Source: Thalassorhabdus alkalitolerans (GTDB lineage: Bacteria > Bacillota > Bacilli > Bacillales > Marinococcaceae). Taken from it: a stretch of DNA of 64,000 bases. The notes under the pieces were generated by a model. The model saw nothing but the letters and a program-made list of their open reading frames with translations, was not told the DNA's origin and did no database searches. Positions 6,894-15,218 of the stretch are shown piece after piece. The stretch's first letter is position 1. Each line of letters starts with the position of its first letter. The position numbers and the translations under genes were made by a program. Location: the NCBI RefSeq assembly GCF_042656585.1, contig NZ_JBHSPG010000009.1; one strand, given 5' to 3'.

Positions 6894-8042
6894 ATGAAGC
6901 CGATATATATGGACCATGCTGCCACCAGCCCGGTCCGGGAAGAGGTAATTGACGCAATGCTGCCCTTCATGAAAGAGCACTTTGGAAACCCGTCCAGCAT
7001 TCATCAATTTGGAAGACGATCACGTCAAGCATTAGATGAATCAAGAAGGACGATTGCACAATCTATTGAATCCTCTCCAGAAGAAATCATCTTTACAAGC
7101 GGCGGAACAGAAGCGGACAACCTTGCTTTAATAGGTTATGCGGAAGCCAATCAAGGAAAAGGGAAGCATATTATTACCACTCAAATTGAGCATCATGCTA
7201 TCCTTCATACTTGTGAAAGACTTGAAAATATGGGGTATGATGTTACGTATCTCCCTGTTTCTGAAGAGGGACTTGTCTCTGTACAGGAAATAGAATCATC
7301 TCTCCGGGAGGATACAATTCTAGTTTCGATTATGTATGGTAATAACGAAGTGGGTACTCTCCAGCCTATTGAAGAAATAGGGGCCTTATTAAGGGAAAAA
7401 GAGGTAGCCTTTCATACTGATGCAGTTCAGGTATACGGTCTTCTTCCTCTTACTATGAAGACTTTGCCTGTGGATATGCTGTCTGTGTCCTCGCACAAAA
7501 TTAACGGACCCAAGGGGACAGGCTTTTTATATGTCCGTAACGGGATAAATATCTCCCCGACTGTGACGGGGGGCGAACAAGAACGGAAACGACGGGCTGG
7601 AACAGAAAATGTTCCGTCGATTGTAGGCTTTGCCAAGGCTGCTGAGCTGGCCGTTAAGGAACAAGAAGAGCGATGGAACAAATACAGACAGTTAACTGAT
7701 CTTTTTCTGGACCGCCTTGAAGAGAAGAAAGTAAGAAGATATATTAATGGAAATAGAAAAAAGTCACTCCCTCATATTCTAAATCTCAGCTTTCCTAAGA
7801 TAAATGTAGAGTCCATGCTTGTAAACCTGGATTTAGCCGGGATTGCTGCTTCTAGTGGTTCAGCCTGTACGGCGGGATCTATTGAACCATCTCATGTACT
7901 GGCTGCAATGTACGGAGAAGGAGAAAAACTTTATTCTTCAATTCGGTTTAGCCTTGGGTACGGCAATTCCGTGGAAGAGATTGAGCACGTTACTGAGGAG
8001 TTGAAAAAGGTTACTGAGCGTTTGAGCGCTCAGGCTGAATGA
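6894..8042 (+). CDS. iscS: Cysteine desulfurase (IscS/NifS type)
   Basis: A PLP enzyme that takes sulfur from cysteine as a persulfide and passes it on, here most likely to MnmA next door (B. subtilis YrvO). The substrate and PLP sites are visible: MDHAATSP at the N-terminus, HTDAVQ (about 175-179) and the Schiff-base lysine in SSHKINGPKG (Lys202). The active-site cysteine is in SSGSACTAGS (Cys325), on the long loop of group I desulfurases. A strong GAAGGAGGG site precedes the ATG. Only 17 bases separate it from mnmA, so the pair forms an operon. The 106-base gap after cymR contains a short hairpin (AGACTG/CAGTCT, 6810-6833) but no obvious terminator. Confidence 0.95.
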   Translation: MKPIYMDHAATSPVREEVIDAMLPFMKEHFGNPSSIHQFGRRSRQALDESRRTIAQSIESSPEEIIFTSGGTEADNLALIGYAEANQGKGKHIITTQIEHHAILHTCERLENMGYDVTYLPVSEEGLVSVQEIESSLREDTILVSIMYGNNEVGTLQPIEEIGALLREKEVAFHTDAVQVYGLLPLTMKTLPVDMLSVSSHKINGPKGTGFLYVRNGINISPTVTGGEQERKRRAGTENVPSIVGFAKAAELAVKEQEERWNKYRQLTDLFLDRLEEKKVRRYINGNRKKSLPHILNLSFPKINVESMLVNLDLAGIAASSGSACTAGSIEPSHVLAAMYGEGEKLYSSIRFSLGYGNSVEEIEHVTEELKKVTERLSAQAE

Positions 8043-8059
8043 AAACGGGGTGAAAGAAC

Positions 8060-9181
8060 ATGAATTCAACAAAAGAAAAGTCACCGGAAAATACCCGTGT
8101 GGTCGTTGGGATGTCCGGAGGTGTAGATTCTTCTGTGGCAGCCACTCTTTTGAAGGAACAAGGATATGAAGTCATCGGTATTTTTATGAAAAACTGGGAT
8201 GACACCGATGAAAATGGTGTGTGTACGGCTACAGAAGACTATGAGGATGTTATCCAGGTGTGTAACCAGATAGGCATTCCATATTACGCTGTGAACTTTG
8301 AAAAGCAGTATTGGGATAAAGTATTCACCTACTTCCTTGATGAATACAAAGCAGGCCGGACACCTAACCCTGACGTCATGTGTAATAAAGAAATTAAGTT
8401 TAAAGCATTTCTAGATCACGCGATGTCTCTGGGAGCGGATTATCTCGCCACCGGTCATTATGCTCAAGTCCGCAGAAGCAAAAGCGGGAAAGTAGAAATG
8501 CTCCGCGGAGTTGACGACAACAAGGATCAGACTTATTTCTTAAATCAATTAAACCAGGAGCAGCTAAGCAAGGTGATGTTTCCACTTGGCCATCTGCCCA
8601 AAAAGGAAGTCCGGGAAATAGCGGAAGACCGAGGGCTCGCTACAGCAAAGAAAAAAGACAGTACGGGCATCTGTTTTATTGGAGAAAGAAATTTTAAGGA
8701 GTTTTTACAATCCTTCCTGCCAGCCCAGCCTGGAGAAATGCAGACACTCAACGGCGAAGTAAAAGGAACTCATGAGGGATTAATGTATTATACCCTTGGA
8801 CAAAGGCAGGGGCTTGGTATTGGCGGAGCAGGAGAGCCATGGTTTGTTCTCGACAAGGATCTGGAAAATAATATTCTATTGGTAGGCCAGGGCTATCACC
8901 ACGAAGCGTTATACTCTGAAGGCTTGTATGCTTCAGAGCTGAATTGGATCACTGGGAAGGAATTCAATGAGCCGTTTTCGTGTACAGCGAAATTCAGATA
9001 CCGCCAAACTGATGAAAAAGTTACCGTCCACCCTCTGGAAAACGGAGAGGTAAAAGTGATATTTGAGGAAGCTCAGCGTGCGATTACTCCAGGCCAGGCC
9101 GTAGTATTTTATGACGGTGATGTGTGCCTGGGCGGAGGTACAATTGAACGAGCCATTAAAAGGGAAAGCGTGCACTCTTAA
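8060..9181 (+). CDS. mnmA: tRNA 2-thiouridine(34) synthase
   Basis: Adenylates U34 of Lys, Glu and Gln tRNAs and inserts sulfur delivered by the desulfurase encoded just upstream. The PP-loop GMSGGVDSSVAA is near residues 18-29. The two catalytic cysteines are in NPDVMCNKEIKF and STGICFIGERNF. The C-terminal beta-barrel contains YYTLGQRQGLGIGG. The length of 373 residues is normal. Together with iscS this is the YrvO-MnmA module of Bacillus, which lacks the Tus relay. Confidence 0.96.
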   Translation: MNSTKEKSPENTRVVVGMSGGVDSSVAATLLKEQGYEVIGIFMKNWDDTDENGVCTATEDYEDVIQVCNQIGIPYYAVNFEKQYWDKVFTYFLDEYKAGRTPNPDVMCNKEIKFKAFLDHAMSLGADYLATGHYAQVRRSKSGKVEMLRGVDDNKDQTYFLNQLNQEQLSKVMFPLGHLPKKEVREIAEDRGLATAKKKDSTGICFIGERNFKEFLQSFLPAQPGEMQTLNGEVKGTHEGLMYYTLGQRQGLGIGGAGEPWFVLDKDLENNILLVGQGYHHEALYSEGLYASELNWITGKEFNEPFSCTAKFRYRQTDEKVTVHPLENGEVKVIFEEAQRAITPGQAVVFYDGDVCLGGGTIERAIKRESVHS

Positions 9182-9262
9182 GCGTTTTCCCTTTTCCTCT
9201 TTCATCGTACAGATGTAAAAGGATAAATTGAAAAGTTCTTTGATGAAGAAAGGAGAAGTACC

Positions 9263-9922
9263 ATGCATGAAAATGAAAAAGCGAGACAAGCCCTGCAGGA
9301 AGGAAATATGGAGGAAGCGGCAAAAGCATTACATAAAGCTATTGAGGAAGATCCAAACGATCCGGTTAACTTTATTAATTTTGGTAACCTCTTAGCCGGC
9401 GTGGGAGAGGAAGACAGGGCTCTGCAGTTTTATCAAAAAGCACTAGAGCTGGATGAAAATGCTGCTACTGCCTATTACGGCTCAGGCAATGTATTATATA
9501 ATCAAGATAAAATGGCAGAGGCTCTTACCATGTACCAGCAGGCATTAAAAGCAGGTTTGGATGATCCGAATTTACATTATATGATGGGGCTTGTGTATTA
9601 TCAGTCTGGAAGGATTCCAAGGGCCCTGGCTTCACTGAAAAGGGCTCTGGAGCAGAATGAAGGGGATACAGAAGCGCGCTTTTACTATGGTTTATGTCTG
9701 GCCCAGTCGGAGCAGATAGAAGAATCCATTTTGGAATTTGAGCGAGTGATCAATGAAAATGAAGAGCATGCAGATGCCCATTTCAACCTTGGTGTGGCAA
9801 TGATTTACCAAGAGAAAGCAGAAGAAGCGCTGAACCATTTTGAGAAAGCTTTGGAGATCCAGCCAGATCACATGCTTGCTGCCAACGGGAAAAAAAGAGT
9901 AGAAGAGCTGCTGGGAAATTAA
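9263..9922 (+). CDS. TPR-repeat protein (YrrB type)
   Basis: A soluble protein of 219 residues built almost entirely of tetratricopeptide repeats, about six 34-residue units. Examples are NDPVNFINFGNLLAGVGEED, AATAYYGSGNVLYNQDKMAE and ADAHFNLGVAMIYQEKAEEA. TPR arrays form a superhelical protein-binding surface, but the partner is unknown. YrrB holds the same place between mnmA and recD2 in B. subtilis. It is preceded by GAAAGGAG, and the next gene starts 15 bases after its stop, so it is probably co-transcribed with recD2. Confidence 0.9.
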   Translation: MHENEKARQALQEGNMEEAAKALHKAIEEDPNDPVNFINFGNLLAGVGEEDRALQFYQKALELDENAATAYYGSGNVLYNQDKMAEALTMYQQALKAGLDDPNLHYMMGLVYYQSGRIPRALASLKRALEQNEGDTEARFYYGLCLAQSEQIEESILEFERVINENEEHADAHFNLGVAMIYQEKAEEALNHFEKALEIQPDHMLAANGKKRVEELLGN

Positions 9923-9937
9923 GTGGAGGAAAAAGTA

Positions 9938-12244
9938 ATGGTGGATCATTCTTCTCAATTTAATACAGAGGAAGAAGACCGTCCCTATATTCGGGGCAGT
10001 GTCCTTCATCTTATCTTTCGAAACGACGATAATGGCTACACAGTAGCAAAAGTGAAGGTGAAAAAGGCCCAGCCTTCTGTGGAAGGTGACACGGTTACCG
10101 TGGTCGGGTTTTTTCCAGTCATTGAACCAGAAGAAACGTATGAATTTGAAGGATCTTTCAAAGAGCATCCACGGTTTGGGAAACAGCTCCAGGCAGAATC
10201 ATATCGAAAGGATATTCCTACAGAAGAAGAAGCTGTTATCTCTTATTTATCCAGTGACCGTTTTACGGGGATTGGGAAGAAAACAGCTGCGTCGATTGTA
10301 CAAAGCCTGGGTAATGATGCCATAAATAAAATCCTTGATAATCCAGACGTTTTAAGGGAAGTACAAGGATTAAACGAAAAAAAGCGTACTCTCTTATTTG
10401 ATCAATTGATGGAAAATCAGGGGATGGAGAGGGCGATGCTCTTACTGACCCGTTATGGCTTTGGCCTTGATCTTGCAGTCAAGGTTTATAATACGTATAA
10501 AGACCAGACCTTGGAAACTGTTCAGAATAATCCTTATCAACTTGTCTGGGATGTAGAAGGAATTGGCTTTCATAAAGCAGACAAACTGGGAAGAAAGATG
10601 GGAATTAAGGATAATAACATGGAACGAATTAAGGCAGGTGTGCTGTACGCCCTGTACGAGCATACTATGCAGGACGGTCACGTGTATATGCCACAGCATC
10701 TTCTTGAAGAGAAGTCTGTTGAACTTCTTAGTGAGGAATCAGAAGCTATATCAAAAGATGAAGTGTGGAACGGTCTTCTGGAACTTGCTGAAGACGGAAA
10801 AGTTGCTGTTGAGGATGAAAGAGCTTATATTACCTCTTTATATTTTGCTGAAAAGGGATTTGTCACGAATGTCCGGAGATTATTAACAAAGGACGAAGAA
10901 GATCCATTCCCAGAAGCGGAATTTTTAAAAGCATTAGGTGAAGCAGAGGAACGGTTTACCATTGAATATGAAAATCAACAGCGTGAGGCTATACAAAAAG
11001 CCATACATTCCCCCCTTATGGTCCTAACAGGCGGCCCCGGGACAGGCAAAACTACTGTTATACGTGCCATTGTGGAAATATTTGCTAGTCTGCATGGGTA
11101 CTCTTTAGATCAAAACGATTACAAAAATGATGAACCCTTTCCAGTCCTTTTGGCAGCACCGACTGGACGGGCTGCAAAACGAATGAAAGAATCGACAGGA
11201 CTACCTGCCACCACTATTCACAAATTGCTGGGCTATAAAGGAGAAGCGGAAGAGGAAGGCTTTGAAAAAAGTGAAGAGCAGCCATTAGAAGGAAAACTTC
11301 TTATTATTGATGAAGTGTCCATGGTCGATATGTGGCTTGCCAATCAATTGTTTAAAGCAGTTCCAGATGACATGCAGGTGATCTTAGTGGGTGATGAAGA
11401 TCAACTTCCCTCTGTGGGTCCCGGACAGGTGTTGGGGGATTTGATTCATTCCGAATGCGTCCCTGTTGTCTCCTTGTCAGTAGTTTACCGGCAGGCAGAA
11501 GGGTCTTCCATTATTGATTTGGCTCATATCATAAAAAATGGTGAATTTCCTGAGAAGCTGGAACAGCCTAAAAGTGACCGGAGGTTTTTTCCTTGCGGAA
11601 AACACCAGGTAGCACAAGTGATTGAACAGGTCTGCGAGGGGGCAGTGCGACGGGGCTACAAACCAAAAGAAATACAGGTGCTTGCTCCTATGTACAGGGG
11701 GCCTGCGGGAGTGGATATGCTAAACGAAGGCCTCCAAGAACTGTTTAACCCGGCAAAAGAAGGGAAGCGTGAAGTGCAGTTTGGTGAAAAGATATACCGC
11801 ACTGGGGATGTTGTTCTTCAGCTTGTAAACAACCCTGAAGAACAGGTCTTTAATGGGGATCGTGGAGAAATTGTAGCGATATTTACGGCAAAAGAAACAG
11901 TCGATAGGCAAATTCAAATCGTGATTTCTTTTGATGGAATAGAGGTAACATACACAAAACAAGATCTTAAACAGATTACGCTTGCTTATTGTTCCTCAAT
12001 TCATAAAGCCCAGGGGAGTGAGTTTCCCATCGTTGTTTTGCCAATGGTGATGTCCTACCGTCGAATGCTTAGAAGAAATCTTATTTATACAGCAGTCACA
12101 AGGGCAAAGGATTACTTGATCCTTTGCGGGGAAAGCAGGGCACTGGAATTTGGCATCAGCCAGCATAATAAGGACAGCCGTTTGACTCGTTTGAAGGAAA
12201 AGCTCCAGGAAGCCCTGCTGGAAGATACTCACCAGCATGAGTAA
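9938..12244 (+). CDS. recD2: RecD2-type ATP-dependent 5'-3' DNA helicase
   Basis: A RecD-like superfamily 1B helicase with the long N-terminal extension of the RecBC-independent RecD2 group; it acts in DNA repair and fork maintenance. The N-terminal OB-like region is about residues 15-95. A helix-hairpin-helix region follows (FTGIGKKTAASIV). The motor contains Walker A GGPGTGKTT, Walker B/DE-box LLIIDEVSMVD, GDEDQLPSVGPG, and motif VI IHKAQGSEFPIVV...YTAVTRAK. The ATG at 9938 follows the GGAGG site; a GTG at 9923 lies before that site and is rejected. The length of ~768 residues fits YrrC of B. subtilis. Confidence 0.95.
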   Translation: MVDHSSQFNTEEEDRPYIRGSVLHLIFRNDDNGYTVAKVKVKKAQPSVEGDTVTVVGFFPVIEPEETYEFEGSFKEHPRFGKQLQAESYRKDIPTEEEAVISYLSSDRFTGIGKKTAASIVQSLGNDAINKILDNPDVLREVQGLNEKKRTLLFDQLMENQGMERAMLLLTRYGFGLDLAVKVYNTYKDQTLETVQNNPYQLVWDVEGIGFHKADKLGRKMGIKDNNMERIKAGVLYALYEHTMQDGHVYMPQHLLEEKSVELLSEESEAISKDEVWNGLLELAEDGKVAVEDERAYITSLYFAEKGFVTNVRRLLTKDEEDPFPEAEFLKALGEAEERFTIEYENQQREAIQKAIHSPLMVLTGGPGTGKTTVIRAIVEIFASLHGYSLDQNDYKNDEPFPVLLAAPTGRAAKRMKESTGLPATTIHKLLGYKGEAEEEGFEKSEEQPLEGKLLIIDEVSMVDMWLANQLFKAVPDDMQVILVGDEDQLPSVGPGQVLGDLIHSECVPVVSLSVVYRQAEGSSIIDLAHIIKNGEFPEKLEQPKSDRRFFPCGKHQVAQVIEQVCEGAVRRGYKPKEIQVLAPMYRGPAGVDMLNEGLQELFNPAKEGKREVQFGEKIYRTGDVVLQLVNNPEEQVFNGDRGEIVAIFTAKETVDRQIQIVISFDGIEVTYTKQDLKQITLAYCSSIHKAQGSEFPIVVLPMVMSYRRMLRRNLIYTAVTRAKDYLILCGESRALEFGISQHNKDSRLTRLKEKLQEALLEDTHQHE

Positions 12245-12395
12245 TCACTTTTTGTCACATTCTAAACATACTCCGAGTAGTTGGAGTATGGAGAAAAGGA
12301 GATTCACTGGATAAATAAGTATATAATTCCAGCAAAGAGGACATGATGGTTACCAAAAAGAGGCTGTAGAGAGCCTCTAGGTAGAGGTGACTGTA

Positions 12396-12590
12396 ATGAA
12401 ATGTCCCAATTGTAAGCGCAAAGACCTGGGGAAATTAAGCGCAAACCAATATTATTGCTGGAATTGTTTTGTTGAATTAACTGTCATTGATGGTGTTTGC
12501 TCTTTATACCAAGTGGAAGAAGACGGCTCTTTAAGTTCTTTGGATGATCTATTTGAAGAAGAAGAGATGAAAATAGAAGCTGAAGGGTAA
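12396..12590 (+). CDS. Small zinc-ribbon protein
   Basis: A 64-residue protein that opens with a zinc ribbon, CPNC (residues 3-6) and CWNC (about 24-27), followed by an acidic helix rich in Glu. Such ribbons bind one zinc and often contact nucleic acids or proteins, but no specific function can be assigned. The AGAGGTG site decides for the ATG at 12396 over the GTG at 12387. It lies 15 bases before the next small gene, with which it probably forms a unit. A short hairpin (CATACTCC/GGAGTATG, 12267-12290) precedes it. Confidence 0.75.
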   Translation: MKCPNCKRKDLGKLSANQYYCWNCFVELTVIDGVCSLYQVEEDGSLSSLDDLFEEEEMKIEAEG

Positions 12591-12605
12591 AGGAGGCAAA
12601 ACAGC

Positions 12606-12803
12606 ATGCGCACAACAATGTGGACTTCAATGCTTGCCTTAGGGGTAACCTCTGCGGCATACGCCATGACGAAAGGGCGAAGAAGAAAGAACATGTGGCA
12701 GCGTATGATGGAGCCAATGATGAATTTCGATGTCGAAGAATGGATGCCGGCTCGAAGCTCAGCAATGCAGCGTATCAGACGAAGAGTAAATAAGGCTATT
12801 TAA
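12606..12803 (+). CDS. yrzQ: Small YrzQ-like (DUF3918-type) protein
   Basis: A 65-residue, Met- and Arg-rich protein: a short hydrophobic N-terminus (TMWTSMLALGVTSAAYAMT), a basic GRRRKN patch, then a conserved-looking MEPMMNFD segment. It resembles the tiny YrzQ proteins encoded between recD2 and yrrI in Bacillus. The hydrophobic start may act as a weak membrane anchor. Its function is unknown. It is preceded by AAAGGAGG and followed by a clear terminator. Confidence 0.6.
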   Translation: MRTTMWTSMLALGVTSAAYAMTKGRRRKNMWQRMMEPMMNFDVEEWMPARSSAMQRIRRRVNKAI

Positions 12804-12813
12804 CAAATATATG

Positions 12814-12845
12814 CACTCTTTCCTGCAGGAAAGGGTGTTTTTTTT
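12814..12845 (+). terminator. Terminator after the yrzQ-like gene
   Basis: A CAC-T-CTTTCC/GGAAAG-G-GTG stem with a TGCA loop, followed by a run of eight Ts. Confidence 0.85.
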
Positions 12846-12996
12846 GACCTTTGGGAGTTTGTTTCCGATGAAGAAAGACAGGAGCGTTAAAGCGGCTTCA
12901 GGATGTTGTCTATTTGCTGGCATATATCAAGTTAATTTAGAGGGAGTACATACTTTTGTAAAAAAAAGTCATGCTAGGAAATAGAGGTGGTGAAAG

Positions 12997-14073
12997 GTGG
13001 AAAGGAAGAAAGAAACAATCTGGGTTCTTAGAATTTTAATCATTGTTTTGATCCTGATAGGCTTTTATTTGTTAATGCTTCTCTCCCCCTGGTGGGTGGA
13101 AGGAGTAAAGAAAGCAGGAAAGATTCTTCTTCCTTTTCTTCTTGCCGGATTGATTACTTACCTTCTGCATCCATTAGTAGATAAGATAGAACAATGGAAA
13201 GTCCCAAGATTTCTTTCCATTCTCCTGATTTATGGTTTATTTATCGGCGGAACCGTGTGGGGAGTGATTAAGGGAGGGCCCTATTTATTTGATCAAGTGG
13301 AAAGTTTAATCACGCAGATTCCAGAGTGGAGTCAGGAGTTCAGTCAGACTATGACATGGATTCACCATAGAGCGGACCAATTCCCCCCGGCTCTTCATGA
13401 TGCAATGGAAGAAGGAATTGATCGAGTAGAACAAAGTATTCAAAGAGGACTTGGTTCTTTGCTTGAAAGCTGGCAGCTAATGTTTGATGGAATGATTGTG
13501 ATCTTTTTGCTTCCATTTCTTGTCTTTTATTTATTAAAAGATTTAGAGGCTTTTGAAAAAACAGTTGTTCAAATTACACCAAAGAAGTGGAGAGATGAGG
13601 GTCTTTTATTAGTAAGAGCAGTAGATGAAGCACTGGGTGGGTACATAAAAGGACAGGTACTTGTTGCTTTGGCAATAGGACTGATTACAACGTCAGCCTT
13701 GTGGCTTATCGGAGTTCCTTTCCCTGTTTTATTAGGGATTTTTGCTGCCTTAATGGAACTTATACCTTATTTCGGAGCATTCCTGGGAGCAATCCCCGCC
13801 CTCCTTGTTGCAGCTACAGTCTCATTCAGGGTGCTGATCATTACAAGTATTACCCTCCTGATTATTCAGCAAATCGAAGGGAATCTTCTTTCACCTCTAA
13901 TAGTAGGTAAGAGCGTGCACTTACACCCCCTGCTTATTATATTTGCTTTACTGTTAGGATTTGAAGTAGCAGGTGTTCTTGGACTGATTCTGGCTGTACC
14001 TGTATTTGTTATTATAAGTAAAGTGATAAGGGCCTTTAATGAACAGAAAACTACCTGGAAAACAGCCCCTTAA
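12997..14073 (+). CDS. AI-2E-family transporter (YrrI type)
   Basis: A polytopic permease of 358 residues in the AI-2 exporter superfamily. It has two N-terminal helices (ILIIVLILIGFYLLMLL; ILLPFLLAGLITYLL with the HPLVD motif). A soluble segment of about 100 residues follows, and then a C-terminal helix bundle with the conserved GVPFPVLLG, ELIPYFGAFLGAIPA and PLLIIFALLLGFEVAGVLGLI. Some members move small molecules or Na+/H+; the substrate here is not known. The start codon is GTG, with a GAGGTG site 8 bases upstream. Its 3' end overlaps that of the convergent putB by 23 bases, so the put island begins right at its end. Confidence 0.88.
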   Translation: MERKKETIWVLRILIIVLILIGFYLLMLLSPWWVEGVKKAGKILLPFLLAGLITYLLHPLVDKIEQWKVPRFLSILLIYGLFIGGTVWGVIKGGPYLFDQVESLITQIPEWSQEFSQTMTWIHHRADQFPPALHDAMEEGIDRVEQSIQRGLGSLLESWQLMFDGMIVIFLLPFLVFYLLKDLEAFEKTVVQITPKKWRDEGLLLVRAVDEALGGYIKGQVLVALAIGLITTSALWLIGVPFPVLLGIFAALMELIPYFGAFLGAIPALLVAATVSFRVLIITSITLLIIQQIEGNLLSPLIVGKSVHLHPLLIIFALLLGFEVAGVLGLILAVPVFVIISKVIRAFNEQKTTWKTAP

Positions 14074-14962
14074 CTGCAAAGCTTACATTTTGAGGCCGTT
14101 CGGCAAGCCTGCGCATAAAGTAGCCATACCAATCATTACCGAAAGGAACATAGGAACAAAAACGATATCCTTCCCCAACCAATTGAAGTTGAAGCTCATT
14201 GCGGAAGCCATACAGCATTTGAAATTCAAATAGATCTCTTGGAATATTGTGATCATCCACAAATTTCTTTACTTCTTCGATAATTACATGATCATGGGTT
14301 GCAATGGCTGTATAGCTGGCATTTAAAAGATGTTTTTTTATTAGCTTTAAAAAGTTGGCGTCTATATCTTTTTTTGATTGCATGGCAACGGTGGGAGGCT
14401 CTTTGTAGGCTCCTTTTACTAACCTCAGCGGTATGCCTTTTAATGCATCGAGGTCACTTTCTGCACGGTATAAATAGGCTTGAATTACTGTGCCGACATT
14501 ATCAAATTCTTTTCGGAGCTCTGCCAGAATTTCTAATGTTGTTTGATAACGGCCGTAGTCTTCCATGTCAATGTTTACAAACAAACCATATTCTTTAGCT
14601 TTACTTACTATGCTCTTCATGTTGTCTAAGCAAAGAGACCGGTCAATGTCCAAGCCAAGCTTAGTCAGTTTTAAAGATAGGTGGCAGTCAGTTTTTTCTA
14701 AAGCTATTGCTTGTAGTATTTTGATACAGTACTCTCGAGCTTCCGCAGCATCTTTTGCATCAGTTACATACTCACCTAAGTGATCAACCGTGCACAAAAT
14801 GCCTTGTGCATTTAAGGATTTGACTGTGGACATGGCACTCTCAATTGTCGTACCCGCCACAACCTTGGAGGCCCCTAATCGAAGCCCCCATCTTTTGGCA
14901 CTTTTATTTAACGTTTTACTTTGTGAAAGATAAAGGAAAAAACTTCTGGATACATTTTTCAA
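14051..14962 (-). CDS. putB: Proline dehydrogenase
   Basis: An FAD enzyme oxidising L-proline to pyrroline-5-carboxylate, the first step of proline breakdown. This is the short monofunctional form (303 residues) with the (beta/alpha)8 PutA/ProDH fold. Visible are VDHLGEYV, LSLKLTKLGLDID, VNIDMEDY, the flavin and substrate segment RLVKGAYKEP, ATHD, FEFQMLYG and the terminal YFMRRLAERPQN, whose RRxxER arginines bind the substrate carboxylate. It begins with TTG at 14962, 6 bases after GGAGGGG. It lies 256 bases downstream of putC; the gap contains an inverted-repeat-bounded insertion. Confidence 0.95.
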   Translation of the reverse strand: MKNVSRSFFLYLSQSKTLNKSAKRWGLRLGASKVVAGTTIESAMSTVKSLNAQGILCTVDHLGEYVTDAKDAAEAREYCIKILQAIALEKTDCHLSLKLTKLGLDIDRSLCLDNMKSIVSKAKEYGLFVNIDMEDYGRYQTTLEILAELRKEFDNVGTVIQAYLYRAESDLDALKGIPLRLVKGAYKEPPTVAMQSKKDIDANFLKLIKKHLLNASYTAIATHDHVIIEEVKKFVDDHNIPRDLFEFQMLYGFRNELQLQLVGEGYRFCSYVPFGNDWYGYFMRRLAERPQNVSFAVKGLFSR

Positions 14963-15019
14963 TTACAACCCCTCCACGCACCGATGAATTTAAGTAACCA
15001 TGGTATGAGTGAACAACTA

Positions 15020-15206
15020 GGGTGTCCTCAAAAGGCTCTTTTCAGCAGATATACACTTCACTTTTCATAAAGGCACAAGTAAATCAACATTTTTACGCTC
15101 ACTTCATGTGCCTCCACGATATCCTCTATGCCTGCGGGTCTGGAGTCTACCTGTATTTCAGCCTAGGTTAGTTAAAACGATACCCTGTTTGCCTAATAGG
15201 ACACCC
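15020..15206. repeat. 187-bp inverted-repeat-bounded element between putC and putB
   Basis: The left end reads GGGTGTCCTCAAAAGGC. The reverse complement of the right end reads GGGTGTCCTATTAGGC. The first 9 bases are identical and GGC recurs after a short gap. No gene lies inside. An internal pair AGGCACA/TGTGCCT can also fold. The size and ends suggest a MITE or a fully deleted insertion sequence. I see no target duplication. Confidence 0.45.
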
Positions 15207-15218
15207 CCTTTATATGTT

